64,000 nt of DNA, from assembly GCA_016713885.1 (NCBI GenBank), contig JADJOF010000004.1, positions 124,001 to 188,000 on the forward strand. Direction: 5' to 3'. This DNA comes from Bdellovibrionales bacterium. GTDB lineage: Bacteria > Bdellovibrionota > Bdellovibrionia > Bdellovibrionales > JAMPXM01. Under the pieces are notes generated by a model. It had not been told where the DNA came from. It did no database searches and saw only the letters and a program-made list of their open reading frames with translations. Each line of letters opens with the position of its first letter. The stretch's first letter is position 1. Both the position numbers and the translations under genes were made by a program. Positions 34,764 through 43,162 of the stretch are shown piece after piece.

Positions 34764-34797
34764 CAGCTTCCGGCGCCGGAAGCTGGGAGGCGTCATC
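34764..34797 (+). repeat. Dispersed palindromic repeat, copy 1
   Basis: A perfect 22-base palindrome (half-site CAGCTTCCGGC, 34764-34785) is followed by GGGAGGCGTCATC. From 34767 on, 31 bases match the copy at 38081 at 29 positions in the same orientation. It begins 12 bases after the stop of the TPR/barrel gene. Confidence 0.75.
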
Positions 34798-34846
34798 TCT
34801 CAAGTTCAATTGGATCGCCGGAAAGCGCTTGGATGCGCCGTTGCGG

Positions 34847-34877
34847 TTTAATTTTCAACAGTATGTTGAAAATTAAA
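34847..34877. terminator. AT-rich 14-bp palindrome beside the insertion element
   Basis: TTTAATTTTCAACA and its exact complement flank a GTA loop. With A and T runs on both arms it could act as a bidirectional terminator for the preceding gene. The left target duplication of the IS begins 6 bases later. Confidence 0.55.
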
Positions 34878-34882
34878 TTGCG

Positions 34883-34891
34883 GAGCACGGT
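34883..34891 (+). repeat. Target-site duplication, left copy
   Basis: GAGCACGGT abuts the left inverted repeat of the element and is found again directly after its right end (36155-36163). Confidence 0.8.
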
Positions 34892-36154
34892 CACTGCTGA
34901 CCGGCTGATTCATTAAACAAAACAAATAGTTGCCAGCCTTCCGCAAGGTTGGTTTGATTTTTTTGCGAAGAAAGATCAACGCCAAGGAAAGGCGGCAACT
35001 GTGAAGCAGGATTGCAAAGAGCGGTCGCTCTTTCAACTGATTGATCGAAAAAATTCGATCCACTCGTTCAAAAATGGAAAATCGATCGCGGTGTAAGAAC
35101 TTTTTCGACCTGGGAAATGACGCAAGCTCTTTTGTCGTGTTTCGTGATGCGACTTGGATCGTTTCGAGAAGTCGAGGCCGCACTGAAAATTCCTGACTCA
35201 ACTTTCGGCGACGCGCTAGAGATCGGCACTTCGGTTTTTTCAAGAACTCTGCGATCTTATTCTCCTCGAGATTCGCGGTCGAACAGAAAGTCGAAAACTC
35301 AAAAAAGCAATTCGTGAAATTCTGGCCATCGACTCTTCCGAAGTTCGAGTCCACGGAAGTCTTTTTGGCGAACCGGGATGGAAACAGAAGTATACCATCG
35401 GCCACAAAGCAGCGGCAAAAATTCACGTCGTTTGGAATGTCGACGGCGAATGGATTGATGATTTCAAGATTACGCCGTGCTGATCTGGCGACTCCACGGT
35501 CAGCTTCCAACTTCGCATTTTACCTATGAAAATGTACGTTTTTGATCGTGCATACAACGACTTTGGCTTTTGGCAGAAAATCGTCGCCAATGGATCTGAC
35601 TTCACGACGCGGCTGAAGGCATCAAAGACGAATCGAGATCTTGAACGAAAGGTTTTGCGCGGGCAAAAAGAAAAATCCGGGGTTCTGTACGACGAAGAAT
35701 ATATTTCGACCGCACCCGCGGCAAAGTTCTCGGCGATAAAACTTCGTCACATTATTTACCGCGACAAGCTGACTCAGAAAGTCTTCCATTTTGTGACGTC
35801 GGATCAGAAAGCCAGCGCTAAAATGATCGCGAACATTTACAAACGTCGGTGGGCAGTCGAACTTTTGTTCCGTTGGATGAAAGGACATCTCGATATTCGT
35901 CGGCTGCCGCTAAAAACTCCGAACGCGATCCATACTCAACTTGCGATCGCAGTTCTTGTTCAACTTCTTTTGCAGCTGAAAAAGATCATTTCGAAGTTTA
36001 AAGGAACTTTGTGGGAACTTCTGCGCGAGATGCGAACCGCGTTCGCGCGAAAAGTCCTTCAGGGATGCGGGCCTCCGGACGGCTGCCGCTGGAGCGCCGC
36101 TGCCGGCGAGGATCTCGCGTTATGATTTCTTAAGAAATAAACCGGTCAGCAGTG
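34892..36154 (+). mobile_element. IS4-family insertion sequence, 1263 bp, decayed
   Basis: Both ends are visible. The left end begins CACTGCTGACCGGCTGATTC and the right end, read inward on the other strand, begins CACTGCTGACCGGTTTATTT; ~20 of 25 terminal bases match. A 9-base direct repeat GAGCACGGT flanks it. Inverted repeats, duplication length and the transposase (DDE with YREK signature) fit the IS4 family. The transposase is disrupted, so the copy is probably immobile on its own. Confidence 0.88.
35001..36125 (+). pseudogene. Disrupted IS4-type DDE transposase
   Basis: Reading pieces from GTG 35001 (AAGGAAAGG upstream), the protein shifts frame at an A-run near 35050 (continuing as QKWKIDRGVRTFSTWEMTQA), shifts again at a T-run near 35236 (continuing LLEIRGRTESRKLKKA), and meets an in-frame TGA near 35482. 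The catalytic residues are still visible: ILAIDSSEV (first Asp), YVFDRAYNDFGFW (second Asp) and YKRRWAVELLFRWMK (YREK/Glu). The last intact stretch, 35526-36125, encodes about 199 residues. Confidence 0.85.
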
Positions 36155-36163
36155 GAGCACGGT
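36155..36163 (+). repeat. Target-site duplication, right copy
   Basis: GAGCACGGT immediately follows the right inverted repeat of the element and matches 34883-34891. Confidence 0.8.
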
Positions 36164-36184
36164 CGAAAATGATTCTTTCGCGCC

Positions 36185-36991
36185 ATGAACAGCACCGACT
36201 ATTTTCAAGAATTCTTGGCCACTGAGCTCGCGCGAAGGTGCGAACGCAATCCACGATATTCGACACGAGCGTTTGCAAAGGCCTTGGATGTCGACGCGGG
36301 CTCTCTTTCTCGCATCCTGTCCGGGAAGCAAATTCCTTCGCACAAAGTATGTGAGACAATTTTTTCTAAACTTGAGCTGACGCCAACGGCTCAGAAAAAG
36401 TTCTTAAAGTCAGTGGCGGCCAAGCAGAAGGCACTGGGTTTTAAAAGGATTTCTCCGGCCTTTAAAGAGCTTGGAGAAAGCGCTGACGACAGGCGCCTTC
36501 TCGATACCGACATCTGGAGAACAATTGCCGATTGGTATCACGGCGCGATCATGGAACTCACATTCGTCGATGGCTTTCAGTCAGAACCAAAGTGGATTGC
36601 TCAGCAGCTCGGCGTCTCAGAGGCTGAAATCAAAATGGCTCTGACACGCCTCAAGCGGCTCGGCCTTCTTCGCGTTGAAGATGGTAAATACATCAAAACG
36701 GTCGCGCAGGTTTCATCAGGCGACAAATCGAGCACCACGGCTGCACACCGACGTTTGCAACGACAGGTCCTCACAAAAGCCGTGGACTCACTTGAGAATG
36801 ATCCGCTGGACGTCCGCAACATGACCTCGATGACGATGGCGATTGATCCAAGGAAAGTTCCAGAAGCAAAAAAGATGATTCAGAACTTCTCGCGCGAACT
36901 CTGTGCCTATCTCGAGTCAGGCAAACGAACTCAGGTTTACCAGCTCGGCGTATGTCTCTATCCAATTTCAAAAAAACAGGAGGAAAAATGA
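36185..36991 (+). CDS. TIGR02147-family regulator
   Basis: 268 residues. An N-terminal helix-turn-helix-like part (YSTRAFAKALDVDAGSLSRILSGKQIP) is followed by the DUF4423-type domain with its hallmark WYHGAIMELTFVDGF and a second winged-helix-like part (LGVSEAEIKMALTRLKRLGLL), then MTSMTMAIDPRKVPEAKKMI. These features fit TIGR02147, a family common in Bdellovibrio and Fibrobacter. The stop overlaps the ATG of the next gene (ATGA), so it is translationally coupled to a secreted HExxH protein. Confidence 0.88.
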   Translation: MNSTDYFQEFLATELARRCERNPRYSTRAFAKALDVDAGSLSRILSGKQIPSHKVCETIFSKLELTPTAQKKFLKSVAAKQKALGFKRISPAFKELGESADDRRLLDTDIWRTIADWYHGAIMELTFVDGFQSEPKWIAQQLGVSEAEIKMALTRLKRLGLLRVEDGKYIKTVAQVSSGDKSSTTAAHRRLQRQVLTKAVDSLENDPLDVRNMTSMTMAIDPRKVPEAKKMIQNFSRELCAYLESGKRTQVYQLGVCLYPISKKQEEK

Positions 36992-38025
36992 AAACTTTTT
37001 TGATGGTACTTGGGTCTATCTTAGTATCCACGCCGTTAATGGCAGCGATTGGAACCGAAGGGCACGGCGGTGACCCTCTTCGACTCCTTTTCAACGATGC
37101 ACGACGCTACGCCGTCGAACGCGTATCGCAGGCCAAACCCTGCGAATTCAACGTCGATGTTCGCCCCGAAGTGGTCGAGTGGATCATCCACCGCCAGGCG
37201 GAGTTAGCCGCTGATATCGGCTCGGCGCCGCACATGTGGACGCTTGCACCACAAAGCACCTGTGCCTTCACGCAGACTCAGCCGAACTCAGCCGTCGCAA
37301 TGTCTTTTGAGGCATGTCGACCACTGATCAAAGACGCAAACGACGCCATTTCAATCTTGGCACACGAGTCCGCACACCACCTTGGAATTGAAAGCGAGAC
37401 TTTTGCAGACGAAGTGGGCCGCGCGATCGCTCGCCTTGGACAGAGCAGCACTTGTAGCGCCGTACCCAGCTCTGATCCATTTGATCCCGGCAGCTGCCCC
37501 GGCCGCCAGGTCTCAAACGATGAAATGTATTCGTGGCTCCCGCTTCCTCACGCCACTCAGCGCGAGCTGGGAAAAATGCAGGCCACCATCCGCCAGCGCA
37601 CCTGCTACGGAGACAACTTCTGCACAAACTGGCAAGAGGACCCCAACGGACTCGTCGGGGGACGAACTGGAGTAATGAACGGAAATCTCCTTCGTCTCAA
37701 CGGTAGCGTCAAAGTCGAACTCAAAAACGATCGACCGCTTGTGCTCATCGAGAGTGACGCCCTACCGGGTAGCGCGTCTTGGTCGACGACGACTTTCACC
37801 GATGCGTCGCAGACGACCAAAGTGCTTTCCGGATCCAACGTGGGCGCCCTTTATCTCAATGACCTGCTGATCAGTGGCTACGGACACGGCGGTCCAGAGA
37901 TCACGGGATGGGTCACCCCGACCTGCCTACGGCAATCAGTCTCAACGAATCGTGCGACAAAAGATCCGAACGGCAACACGATCACGATCCAAAAAGAAAT
38001 GGTGATTCTGTCCCATTTCGAATGA
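36988..38025 (+). CDS. Secreted HExxH protein, putative zinc metalloprotease
   Basis: ~345 residues. The signal peptide (MKTFLMVLGSILVSTPLMA) follows a GGAGG site at the ATG overlapping the regulator stop. The motif AHESAHHLGIESETFADEV carries HExxH with a downstream acidic residue, a zincin pattern placed near residue 130. Numerous cysteines (8 or more) and a Gly/Ser/Asn-rich beta C-terminal part suggest an extracellular protein. Family not identified; catalytic activity is inferred from the motif. Confidence 0.78.
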   Translation: MKTFLMVLGSILVSTPLMAAIGTEGHGGDPLRLLFNDARRYAVERVSQAKPCEFNVDVRPEVVEWIIHRQAELAADIGSAPHMWTLAPQSTCAFTQTQPNSAVAMSFEACRPLIKDANDAISILAHESAHHLGIESETFADEVGRAIARLGQSSTCSAVPSSDPFDPGSCPGRQVSNDEMYSWLPLPHATQRELGKMQATIRQRTCYGDNFCTNWQEDPNGLVGGRTGVMNGNLLRLNGSVKVELKNDRPLVLIESDALPGSASWSTTTFTDASQTTKVLSGSNVGALYLNDLLISGYGHGGPEITGWVTPTCLRQSVSTNRATKDPNGNTITIQKEMVILSHFE

Positions 38026-38050
38026 TCAGCATCTAACGACGCCCAAGGTG

Positions 38051-38077
38051 GACCGCTTCATCTCTTGAAAAGCGGTT
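38051..38077 (+). terminator. Hairpin after the HExxH gene
   Basis: GACCGCTT pairs with AAGCGGTT (one G-T pair) around an 11-nt loop, 25 bases after the stop. No long T-run follows. Confidence 0.4.
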
Positions 38078-38080
38078 CTA

Positions 38081-38111
38081 CTTCCGGCGCCGGAAGCTGT
38101 GAAGCGTCATC
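38081..38111 (+). repeat. Dispersed palindromic repeat, copy 2
   Basis: A 16-base palindrome (CTTCCGGC and complement) followed by CTGTGAAGCGTCATC; 29 of 31 bases match 34767-34797. It lies between the HExxH gene and the HNH gene, in the HNH leader. Confidence 0.75.
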
Positions 38112-38193
38112 CGGTCGTCGGACAGTTTTCGACTTCGTTCAAAAAATTTTTCTCCGCTTTGACTCTGCGCCGAGACGCCATCATATCGAAGCG

Positions 38194-39096
38194 ATGGAAA
38201 ACCTGCGCCTGCTATCCAACGAAATTCTAGTCACAAAGCTTCGCGGCTTGATCCAAGAAGAGCGTGAGATTTCACTAAAGATTCTTGAACTCATCAACGA
38301 GGTCGAGCGACGGAGGCTTCATCTCGAGTTAGGCTTTCCAAGCCTCTTTGACTGGCTCACCCGCGATCTCGGATACTCCGCCGCCGCAGCGATGCGAAGA
38401 ATTGATTCTGCACGGCTTCTTCGCAAGGTACCGACGATTGCAAAGCAAATTGAATCAGGAAAGCTCAATCTCACAAACTTGGCGCGAGTTCAGTCCGCCA
38501 TTCGAGCCGAAGAAAAGCGCACCGGAAAACAAATCGAACCGGAACAGCTCGTGAATGCCATCGAAGGTAAAACTTCACGCGAGGTCGAACAGCATCTGGC
38601 GCAAACCTTTCCTGGTTCGGCCTACAAGGCCGATTCGGCCCGTGCGATCACCGACAGTCAGATCCGCCTCCAAGTCACTCTCTCAACGCCGCAGTACTCA
38701 GAACTTGAACGGGCGCGCGAAGTCGCTTCGCACTCGCACTTTGGTGCACCAATGGGAGAAGTGATTGGGATGCTCGCAAGTGACTACCTTGATCGCAAAG
38801 ATCCTTTGCGCAAGGAAACCCACGCCGAGACAACCGCGGCCGCGTCCGAGAGGACCGGCCGAAGGCCGATTCCGCAAAACGTCAGACGACTTGTGTTTCA
38901 GCGCGCGCAAGGACGCTGCGAATACAAAAATCCACATACAGGAAAAACCTGCGGGAGCCGATTTCAAACTCAGATTGACCACATCAGGCCCGTCGCCCTA
39001 GGGGGAACAAATGCGGTCGAAAACTTGCGGCTTCTCTGCCGCGCTCACAATGCGTGGACCGCCGAAGAAATCTTTGGTCCGTTTGTAAAAAACTAA
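38194..39096 (+). CDS. HNH endonuclease
   Basis: 300 residues from the ATG at 38194. The N-terminal ~200 residues are helical with a DUF222-like pattern (LGFPSLFDWLTRDLGYSAAA, then KLNLTNLARVQSA), and the C-terminus has the HNH nuclease: CEYKNPHTGKTCGSRFQTQIDHIRP...NLRLLCRAHN, with a Cys pair for structural zinc. Such genes occur in many copies in some genomes and can behave as mobile or homing-type elements. It lies just downstream of a palindromic repeat and overlaps the end of recO by 4 bases, which suggests recent arrival. Confidence 0.9.
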   Translation: MENLRLLSNEILVTKLRGLIQEEREISLKILELINEVERRRLHLELGFPSLFDWLTRDLGYSAAAAMRRIDSARLLRKVPTIAKQIESGKLNLTNLARVQSAIRAEEKRTGKQIEPEQLVNAIEGKTSREVEQHLAQTFPGSAYKADSARAITDSQIRLQVTLSTPQYSELERAREVASHSHFGAPMGEVIGMLASDYLDRKDPLRKETHAETTAAASERTGRRPIPQNVRRLVFQRAQGRCEYKNPHTGKTCGSRFQTQIDHIRPVALGGTNAVENLRLLCRAHNAWTAEEIFGPFVKN

Positions 39097-39704
39097 TCGA
39101 CCCCGCCCGACTCAAGATACAGCTTCAGCTGCCGCGACGTGAAGCGCCCAAGCGAGAGCCAATCGAGTCCCGCAAGCTCCGCACTCGCATGCTCGCTCAC
39201 CGGGCGCTTGGCGAGTTCGAGAAGATCGGCTTCCATTTCAAGCACGCCCTGCATAGCGAGAAAGCGCGTCTCGAAATGAATGCGCAGGCGTTCTAAGGCT
39301 GGCGATTTTTCGGCGGCCCGCAAGGTGTTGCCGAGAAGGTCAAAAAGCTCGGGCACGTGATCGCCCCCCATGCGCGAGGTTTTCTCGATCACCGGCAGCA
39401 GCTTCAAGGCAAAGTCGAGTCGCTCATATGAAGTGCGTAGCCCAGGAAAGGCGCCAAGCAGTGAAGCCTCATGGAGAGTGTGTAATTCGCTTTCGCCGCC
39501 GATGCGCGAGCGCCGGTCTTCATAGGAGACCGAGATGAAATGCGTGGGCTCAAGAACCCCGCCACCGAAACGCTTTTTACTTTTCAGCGCTGAGCGCGCA
39601 AACAACTGAAGGCGCGACCCTTGCGACGTGAGTACGCTGACAATAAGATCGGCATCGCCATAGCGAATGCTTTTGAGAACGATGCCCTTATCCTGCGCTC
39701 TCAC
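39093..39704 (-). CDS. recO: DNA repair protein RecO
   Basis: ~203 residues. The OB-fold N-domain contains KGIVLKSIRYGDADLIVSVLT and LFARSALKSKKRFGGGVLEP; the helical C-domain follows, with little visible Cys zinc site. RecO loads RecA with RecR on SSB-coated gaps. The GTG at 39704 (GGAG upstream) is preferred to the ATG seven codons earlier; either way it overlaps the end of the UPF0104 gene. Confidence 0.85.
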   Translation of the reverse strand: MRAQDKGIVLKSIRYGDADLIVSVLTSQGSRLQLFARSALKSKKRFGGGVLEPTHFISVSYEDRRSRIGGESELHTLHEASLLGAFPGLRTSYERLDFALKLLPVIEKTSRMGGDHVPELFDLLGNTLRAAEKSPALERLRIHFETRFLAMQGVLEMEADLLELAKRPVSEHASAELAGLDWLSLGRFTSRQLKLYLESGGVD

Positions 39705-40692
39705 TCGGAATCTCCACACGCCCACGGCGCAAATAAATCACCGCACCGACAAGTCCGAGCAAAAACTGGAACGCCTGTAAAAGCGTGATGCCCACCGCAC
39801 CAACCTGTGTCGGCGCCTGAAGCGCCGTCTGAAACAAAAAGAAAAATGCCGCTTGCCCAATGCCAACGCCGGCCGGCGCAATCGGCACAGCTTGAATCAC
39901 AAGTCCCATCGGGATGCAGAACCAGAAAACTGAGAGTGGAATATTTCCTTCACCCAAGTATTGCGCGGTCGCGTAGAAGAAAATGATCAATAAGACCTGA
40001 TTCACCATCGAGAGCCCCATCGCGATAAAGAGATCGCGCGGATGCCGACGATACGAGTGCATCGCATGATAGATCGACTCGAGCACCGCATGTCCCGGAA
40101 GCCTATGAATGAGCCCGGAGAAAAACCGAAGCGGCGCCTGCAGTCGACGCGAAAGTGCAAAGGCGAGAACGGCAAAGAAGCCGAGTGTGATCAAAAGAGT
40201 CGCTGAACCAATCGCAAGCAAGCGCGGATCGTGATTCAGACGATCGTAAAACGCAACGATCGCAAGCGAAGCCGAAAACATCATGACGAAAAAACCAATC
40301 AAACGATCCATGAAAACACTGACGCCGGCTGCGACTTTACGGCTTCCCTGCTCTTGCCCGCGGGCGAGGTAATAGCCCTTGATAATGTCCCCGCCCACAC
40401 TCCCCGGCATGGCGTAGTTGAAAAACATGCCGATCAGCGTGAGCTCAAGCGACTCCCTATACGAAACCGGAAACTCCTGCCCCTTAAGAAGAAAGCGCCA
40501 GCGCCAGGTCACCACCAGCACCTGCACAAAGGCGAGGCCGCCCAAGATCAAAAACGGAACTGGGCTCAGCGCAACCTTGAGGGCATTCCAGTCCAAGGCA
40601 CCACGGCTAAAAACCCAGGCAATGAGCCCGCCCGCGACCAGAAACTTGAGCGCTGTGAGCGCGAAAGAGCGGATTTTTTGAGAACTCGGCAT
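39688..40692 (-). CDS. UPF0104/AglD-type membrane protein (lysylphosphatidylglycerol synthase TM region)
   Basis: ~334 residues with eight or so membrane helices. The family pattern is visible: RWRFLLKGQ, the AMPGSVGGDIIKGYYLAR box near residue 95, MDRLIGF, and a C-terminal APAGVGIGQAAFFF. These proteins are proposed flippases or glycosyl/lipid-linked factors; no aminoacyltransferase domain is attached, so lysyl-PG synthesis is unlikely. Coupled to recO. Confidence 0.85.
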   Translation of the reverse strand: MPSSQKIRSFALTALKFLVAGGLIAWVFSRGALDWNALKVALSPVPFLILGGLAFVQVLVVTWRWRFLLKGQEFPVSYRESLELTLIGMFFNYAMPGSVGGDIIKGYYLARGQEQGSRKVAAGVSVFMDRLIGFFVMMFSASLAIVAFYDRLNHDPRLLAIGSATLLITLGFFAVLAFALSRRLQAPLRFFSGLIHRLPGHAVLESIYHAMHSYRRHPRDLFIAMGLSMVNQVLLIIFFYATAQYLGEGNIPLSVFWFCIPMGLVIQAVPIAPAGVGIGQAAFFFLFQTALQAPTQVGAVGITLLQAFQFLLGLVGAVIYLRRGRVEIPSESAG

Positions 40693-40785
40693 CACTCGGT
40701 TGTACGCGGCTTGACCTCAGGATTGGAAGAGGCGAAATGTGAGATCGCAAAAGTTTTCCGCCTAGCTTTTTTGGAGGCACGCGCA

Positions 40786-42729
40786 ATGAATGTGGCTGTC
40801 GTTGGCACAGGGTACGTCGGTTTGGTGGCAGGTGTTTGCTTTGCTGATGCGGGGCATCACGTCTGGGGCGTCGATCGCGATGCCAACAAGATCGCGATGC
40901 TTAAAAAAGGGGAAATCCCGATCTATGAACCGGGCCTCCTCGACGTCTTTGAACGGTCAAACTCACGCCTGACATTCACAACAGACCTCAAAGAAGCCGT
41001 CAGCGTTTGCGATGTGATCTTTGTTGCCGTCGGCACGCCCGAAAAAGAAGATGGCAGTGCCGACCTTGGCCCCACGATGGCTGTGGTTGAAGCGGTTGCG
41101 AAAGTTGCCAATCGCCCCAAGTTCTTGGTTCTGAAGTCGACCGTACCAGTTGGAACAGCCGCTAAAGTTCGCGCCAAGATCGCTGAGGTCACTCAGATTT
41201 CAATCGATGTCGTCTCAAATCCGGAGTTCCTCAAAGAGGGCGCGGCGGTTGAGGACTTTTTAAAACCCGATCGCGTTGTCATCGGCTGTAGATCCGAAGC
41301 GGCTCAGAAAGTGATGACCGAGCTCTACGAGCCGTTTGTTAAAAACGGACATCCGATTTTGTTCATGGATAACGTGTCGGCCGAAATGACGAAGTACGCC
41401 GCCAATGCCTTCCTCTCGGTGAAGATCAGCTTCATCAACGAGCTCGCGCTTCTTGCCGACCAACTCGGCGCCGACATCACTGATGTTCGACGTGGCTTCA
41501 CTTCTGATAGCCGTATCAACCCCGCCTTTTTCTATCCAGGCGTGGGCTATGGCGGCAGTTGCTTCCCTAAAGATGTCAAAGCGTTGATGTTCAGCGGCCA
41601 GGCCGTTGGCATCCCGATGCGAGTTGTTGAGGCGGCCGACGTTGTGAATGATCGCCAGAAGCTGATTCTCTTCGAGAAAATTCGCGACTACTTCGCTAAC
41701 CGCGGCGAATCGCTTCAGGGAAAACGCATCGCTCTTTGGGGCCTTGCCTTTAAACCGCGTACCGACGACGTTCGTGAAGCTCCAGCAATGTACATCATCG
41801 AAAAACTCGTCGATGCCGGTGCGACCGTTGTTGGCTTTGACCCGGTTGCGATGGAAACCGCGAAGGCCGGCTTCACGCGTCCGTTTGCGACGACCGAAAC
41901 AGCAATGGAGGCTGTTAAAGGTGCTGATGCTCTGGCGATTGTCACCGAGTGGAATGAGTTCCGCTCACCCGATCTTTCAGCACTGAAAGCGCTGATGAAG
42001 CGACCGGCGATTTTCGACGGGCGAAATGTTCTTGATCCGCAAAAAGTGTCGGCGGCTGGTTTTGACTACTTCTGCATTGGACGCCAATCGCGAAGCCAAG
42101 CCCGTGTCGCGCCTGAGCGAGCGGCGAGCGCCAAGCAAGATCAACCGAAACGCCGCGCTCTGGTCGCCGGTGCCGCTGGTTTTGTCGGCAGTCACTTGGT
42201 CGATCGCCTTCTTGAACAGGGACTTGAAGTCGTCGGACTTGATTCCTTTATCACCGGCCGCACCGAGTGCCTGAAAAAGGCCTGGTCGCATCCGAATTTC
42301 CGGTTTGTTCGTCACGATATTCGTCATCCCATTGCGCCCGCGCTTTCAATGCTTGGCCTCGGAAACCAGCCCGGAGCCTTTGACGAAATCTACAACATGG
42401 CGTCGCCAGCTTCGCCCGTTGATTTTGCCCGCATTCCTCTTTCGATTCTTGAAACAGCGTCTGCAGGACATCGTCACCTCTTGGATCTTGCGGCCAGCAC
42501 CGGCGCCGTTTGCCTGTTTGCAAGTTCAAGCGAAGTTTACGGAGATGCTGAGGTTCATCCGCAGGTGGAGAGCTACTTTGGAAATGTGAACACCGTTGGC
42601 CACCGCTCGTGCTACGACGAAGCGAAGCGCTACGGTGAGGCTCTCTCGGTCGCTCATGCCAAGGAACATGGAACGAAGATTCGCATGGCGCGCATCTTCA
42701 ACACCTATGGCCCGCGCATGGCCAACTGA
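40786..42729 (+). CDS. UDP-glucose 6-dehydrogenase fused to UDP-glucuronate decarboxylase; reading frame broken near the end
   Basis: Residues 1-~432 are Ugd (UDP-Glc to UDP-GlcA): GTGYVGL, VGTPEKEDGSADL, EFLKEGAAVEDF and the catalytic Cys in YGGSCFPKD. After a Lys/Ala-rich joint, a UXS-type short-chain dehydrogenase (UDP-GlcA to UDP-xylose) starts at ~460: GAAGFVGSHLVDRLL, FASSSEVYGD, and the YxxxK pair in SCYDEAKR. The frame ends at RIFNTYGPRMAN, but the rest of UXS (DGRIIPNFFMQAL) continues in the next frame from 42728. Removing one T at 42727 restores it. Start ATG has GGAGG upstream. Confidence 0.9.
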   Translation: MNVAVVGTGYVGLVAGVCFADAGHHVWGVDRDANKIAMLKKGEIPIYEPGLLDVFERSNSRLTFTTDLKEAVSVCDVIFVAVGTPEKEDGSADLGPTMAVVEAVAKVANRPKFLVLKSTVPVGTAAKVRAKIAEVTQISIDVVSNPEFLKEGAAVEDFLKPDRVVIGCRSEAAQKVMTELYEPFVKNGHPILFMDNVSAEMTKYAANAFLSVKISFINELALLADQLGADITDVRRGFTSDSRINPAFFYPGVGYGGSCFPKDVKALMFSGQAVGIPMRVVEAADVVNDRQKLILFEKIRDYFANRGESLQGKRIALWGLAFKPRTDDVREAPAMYIIEKLVDAGATVVGFDPVAMETAKAGFTRPFATTETAMEAVKGADALAIVTEWNEFRSPDLSALKALMKRPAIFDGRNVLDPQKVSAAGFDYFCIGRQSRSQARVAPERAASAKQDQPKRRALVAGAAGFVGSHLVDRLLEQGLEVVGLDSFITGRTECLKKAWSHPNFRFVRHDIRHPIAPALSMLGLGNQPGAFDEIYNMASPASPVDFARIPLSILETASAGHRHLLDLAASTGAVCLFASSSEVYGDAEVHPQVESYFGNVNTVGHRSCYDEAKRYGEALSVAHAKEHGTKIRMARIFNTYGPRMAN

Positions 42730-43162
42730 TGGTCGCATTATTCCGAATTTCTTTATGCAGGCTCTGCAAGGCAAGGCCCTCACCGTGTATGGCGAGGGAC
42801 ATCAGACGCGAAGCTTCTGCTTTGTCTCGGACCTCGTCGATGGCCTGATCGCGCTGGCTCGAAGCCAGGAATCGCGCCCCACGAACGTTGGAAATCCCAT
42901 CGAACGATCGGTCCTCGAGATCGCCAAAGCGGTGAACGAGCTCACTGGGAACAAAGCGGGAGTGACCTTCTTGCCGCTTCCAGAGAACGACCCGAAAGTG
43001 CGCCGTCCCGATATCACGCGCGCCAAAGCGTTTGGCTGGGAGCCCAAGGTGGCACTCGAGCACGGACTCAAAGAGAGCTTTGACTACTTCCGTGACGAGC
43101 TCTCGCAGATGGGCGGAAAAGTTCACACACCAACGGTCATGGCGTCGCTGCAAAGCCCATGA
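42728..43162 (+). pseudogene. C-terminal part of the UDP-glucuronate decarboxylase domain, out of frame
   Basis: Continues the UXS domain: DGRIIPNFFMQALQGKALTV and GHQTRSFCFVSDLVDGLIAL, then the LPLPENDPKVRRPDI and AFGWEPKVALEHGL segments conserved in UXS. It has no ribosome site of its own; an ATG at 42755 would start inside the fold. It belongs to the same gene as 40786-42729 and overlaps the following kinase start by 4 bases (ATGA). Confidence 0.85.

Noticed and set aside
40231..40785. Upstream extension of the ugd-uxs frame by ~185 residues
   Set aside because: The extension is antisense to the UPF0104 gene and the true start (ATG 40786, GGAGG upstream, MNVAVVGTGYVGL) matches the Ugd family.
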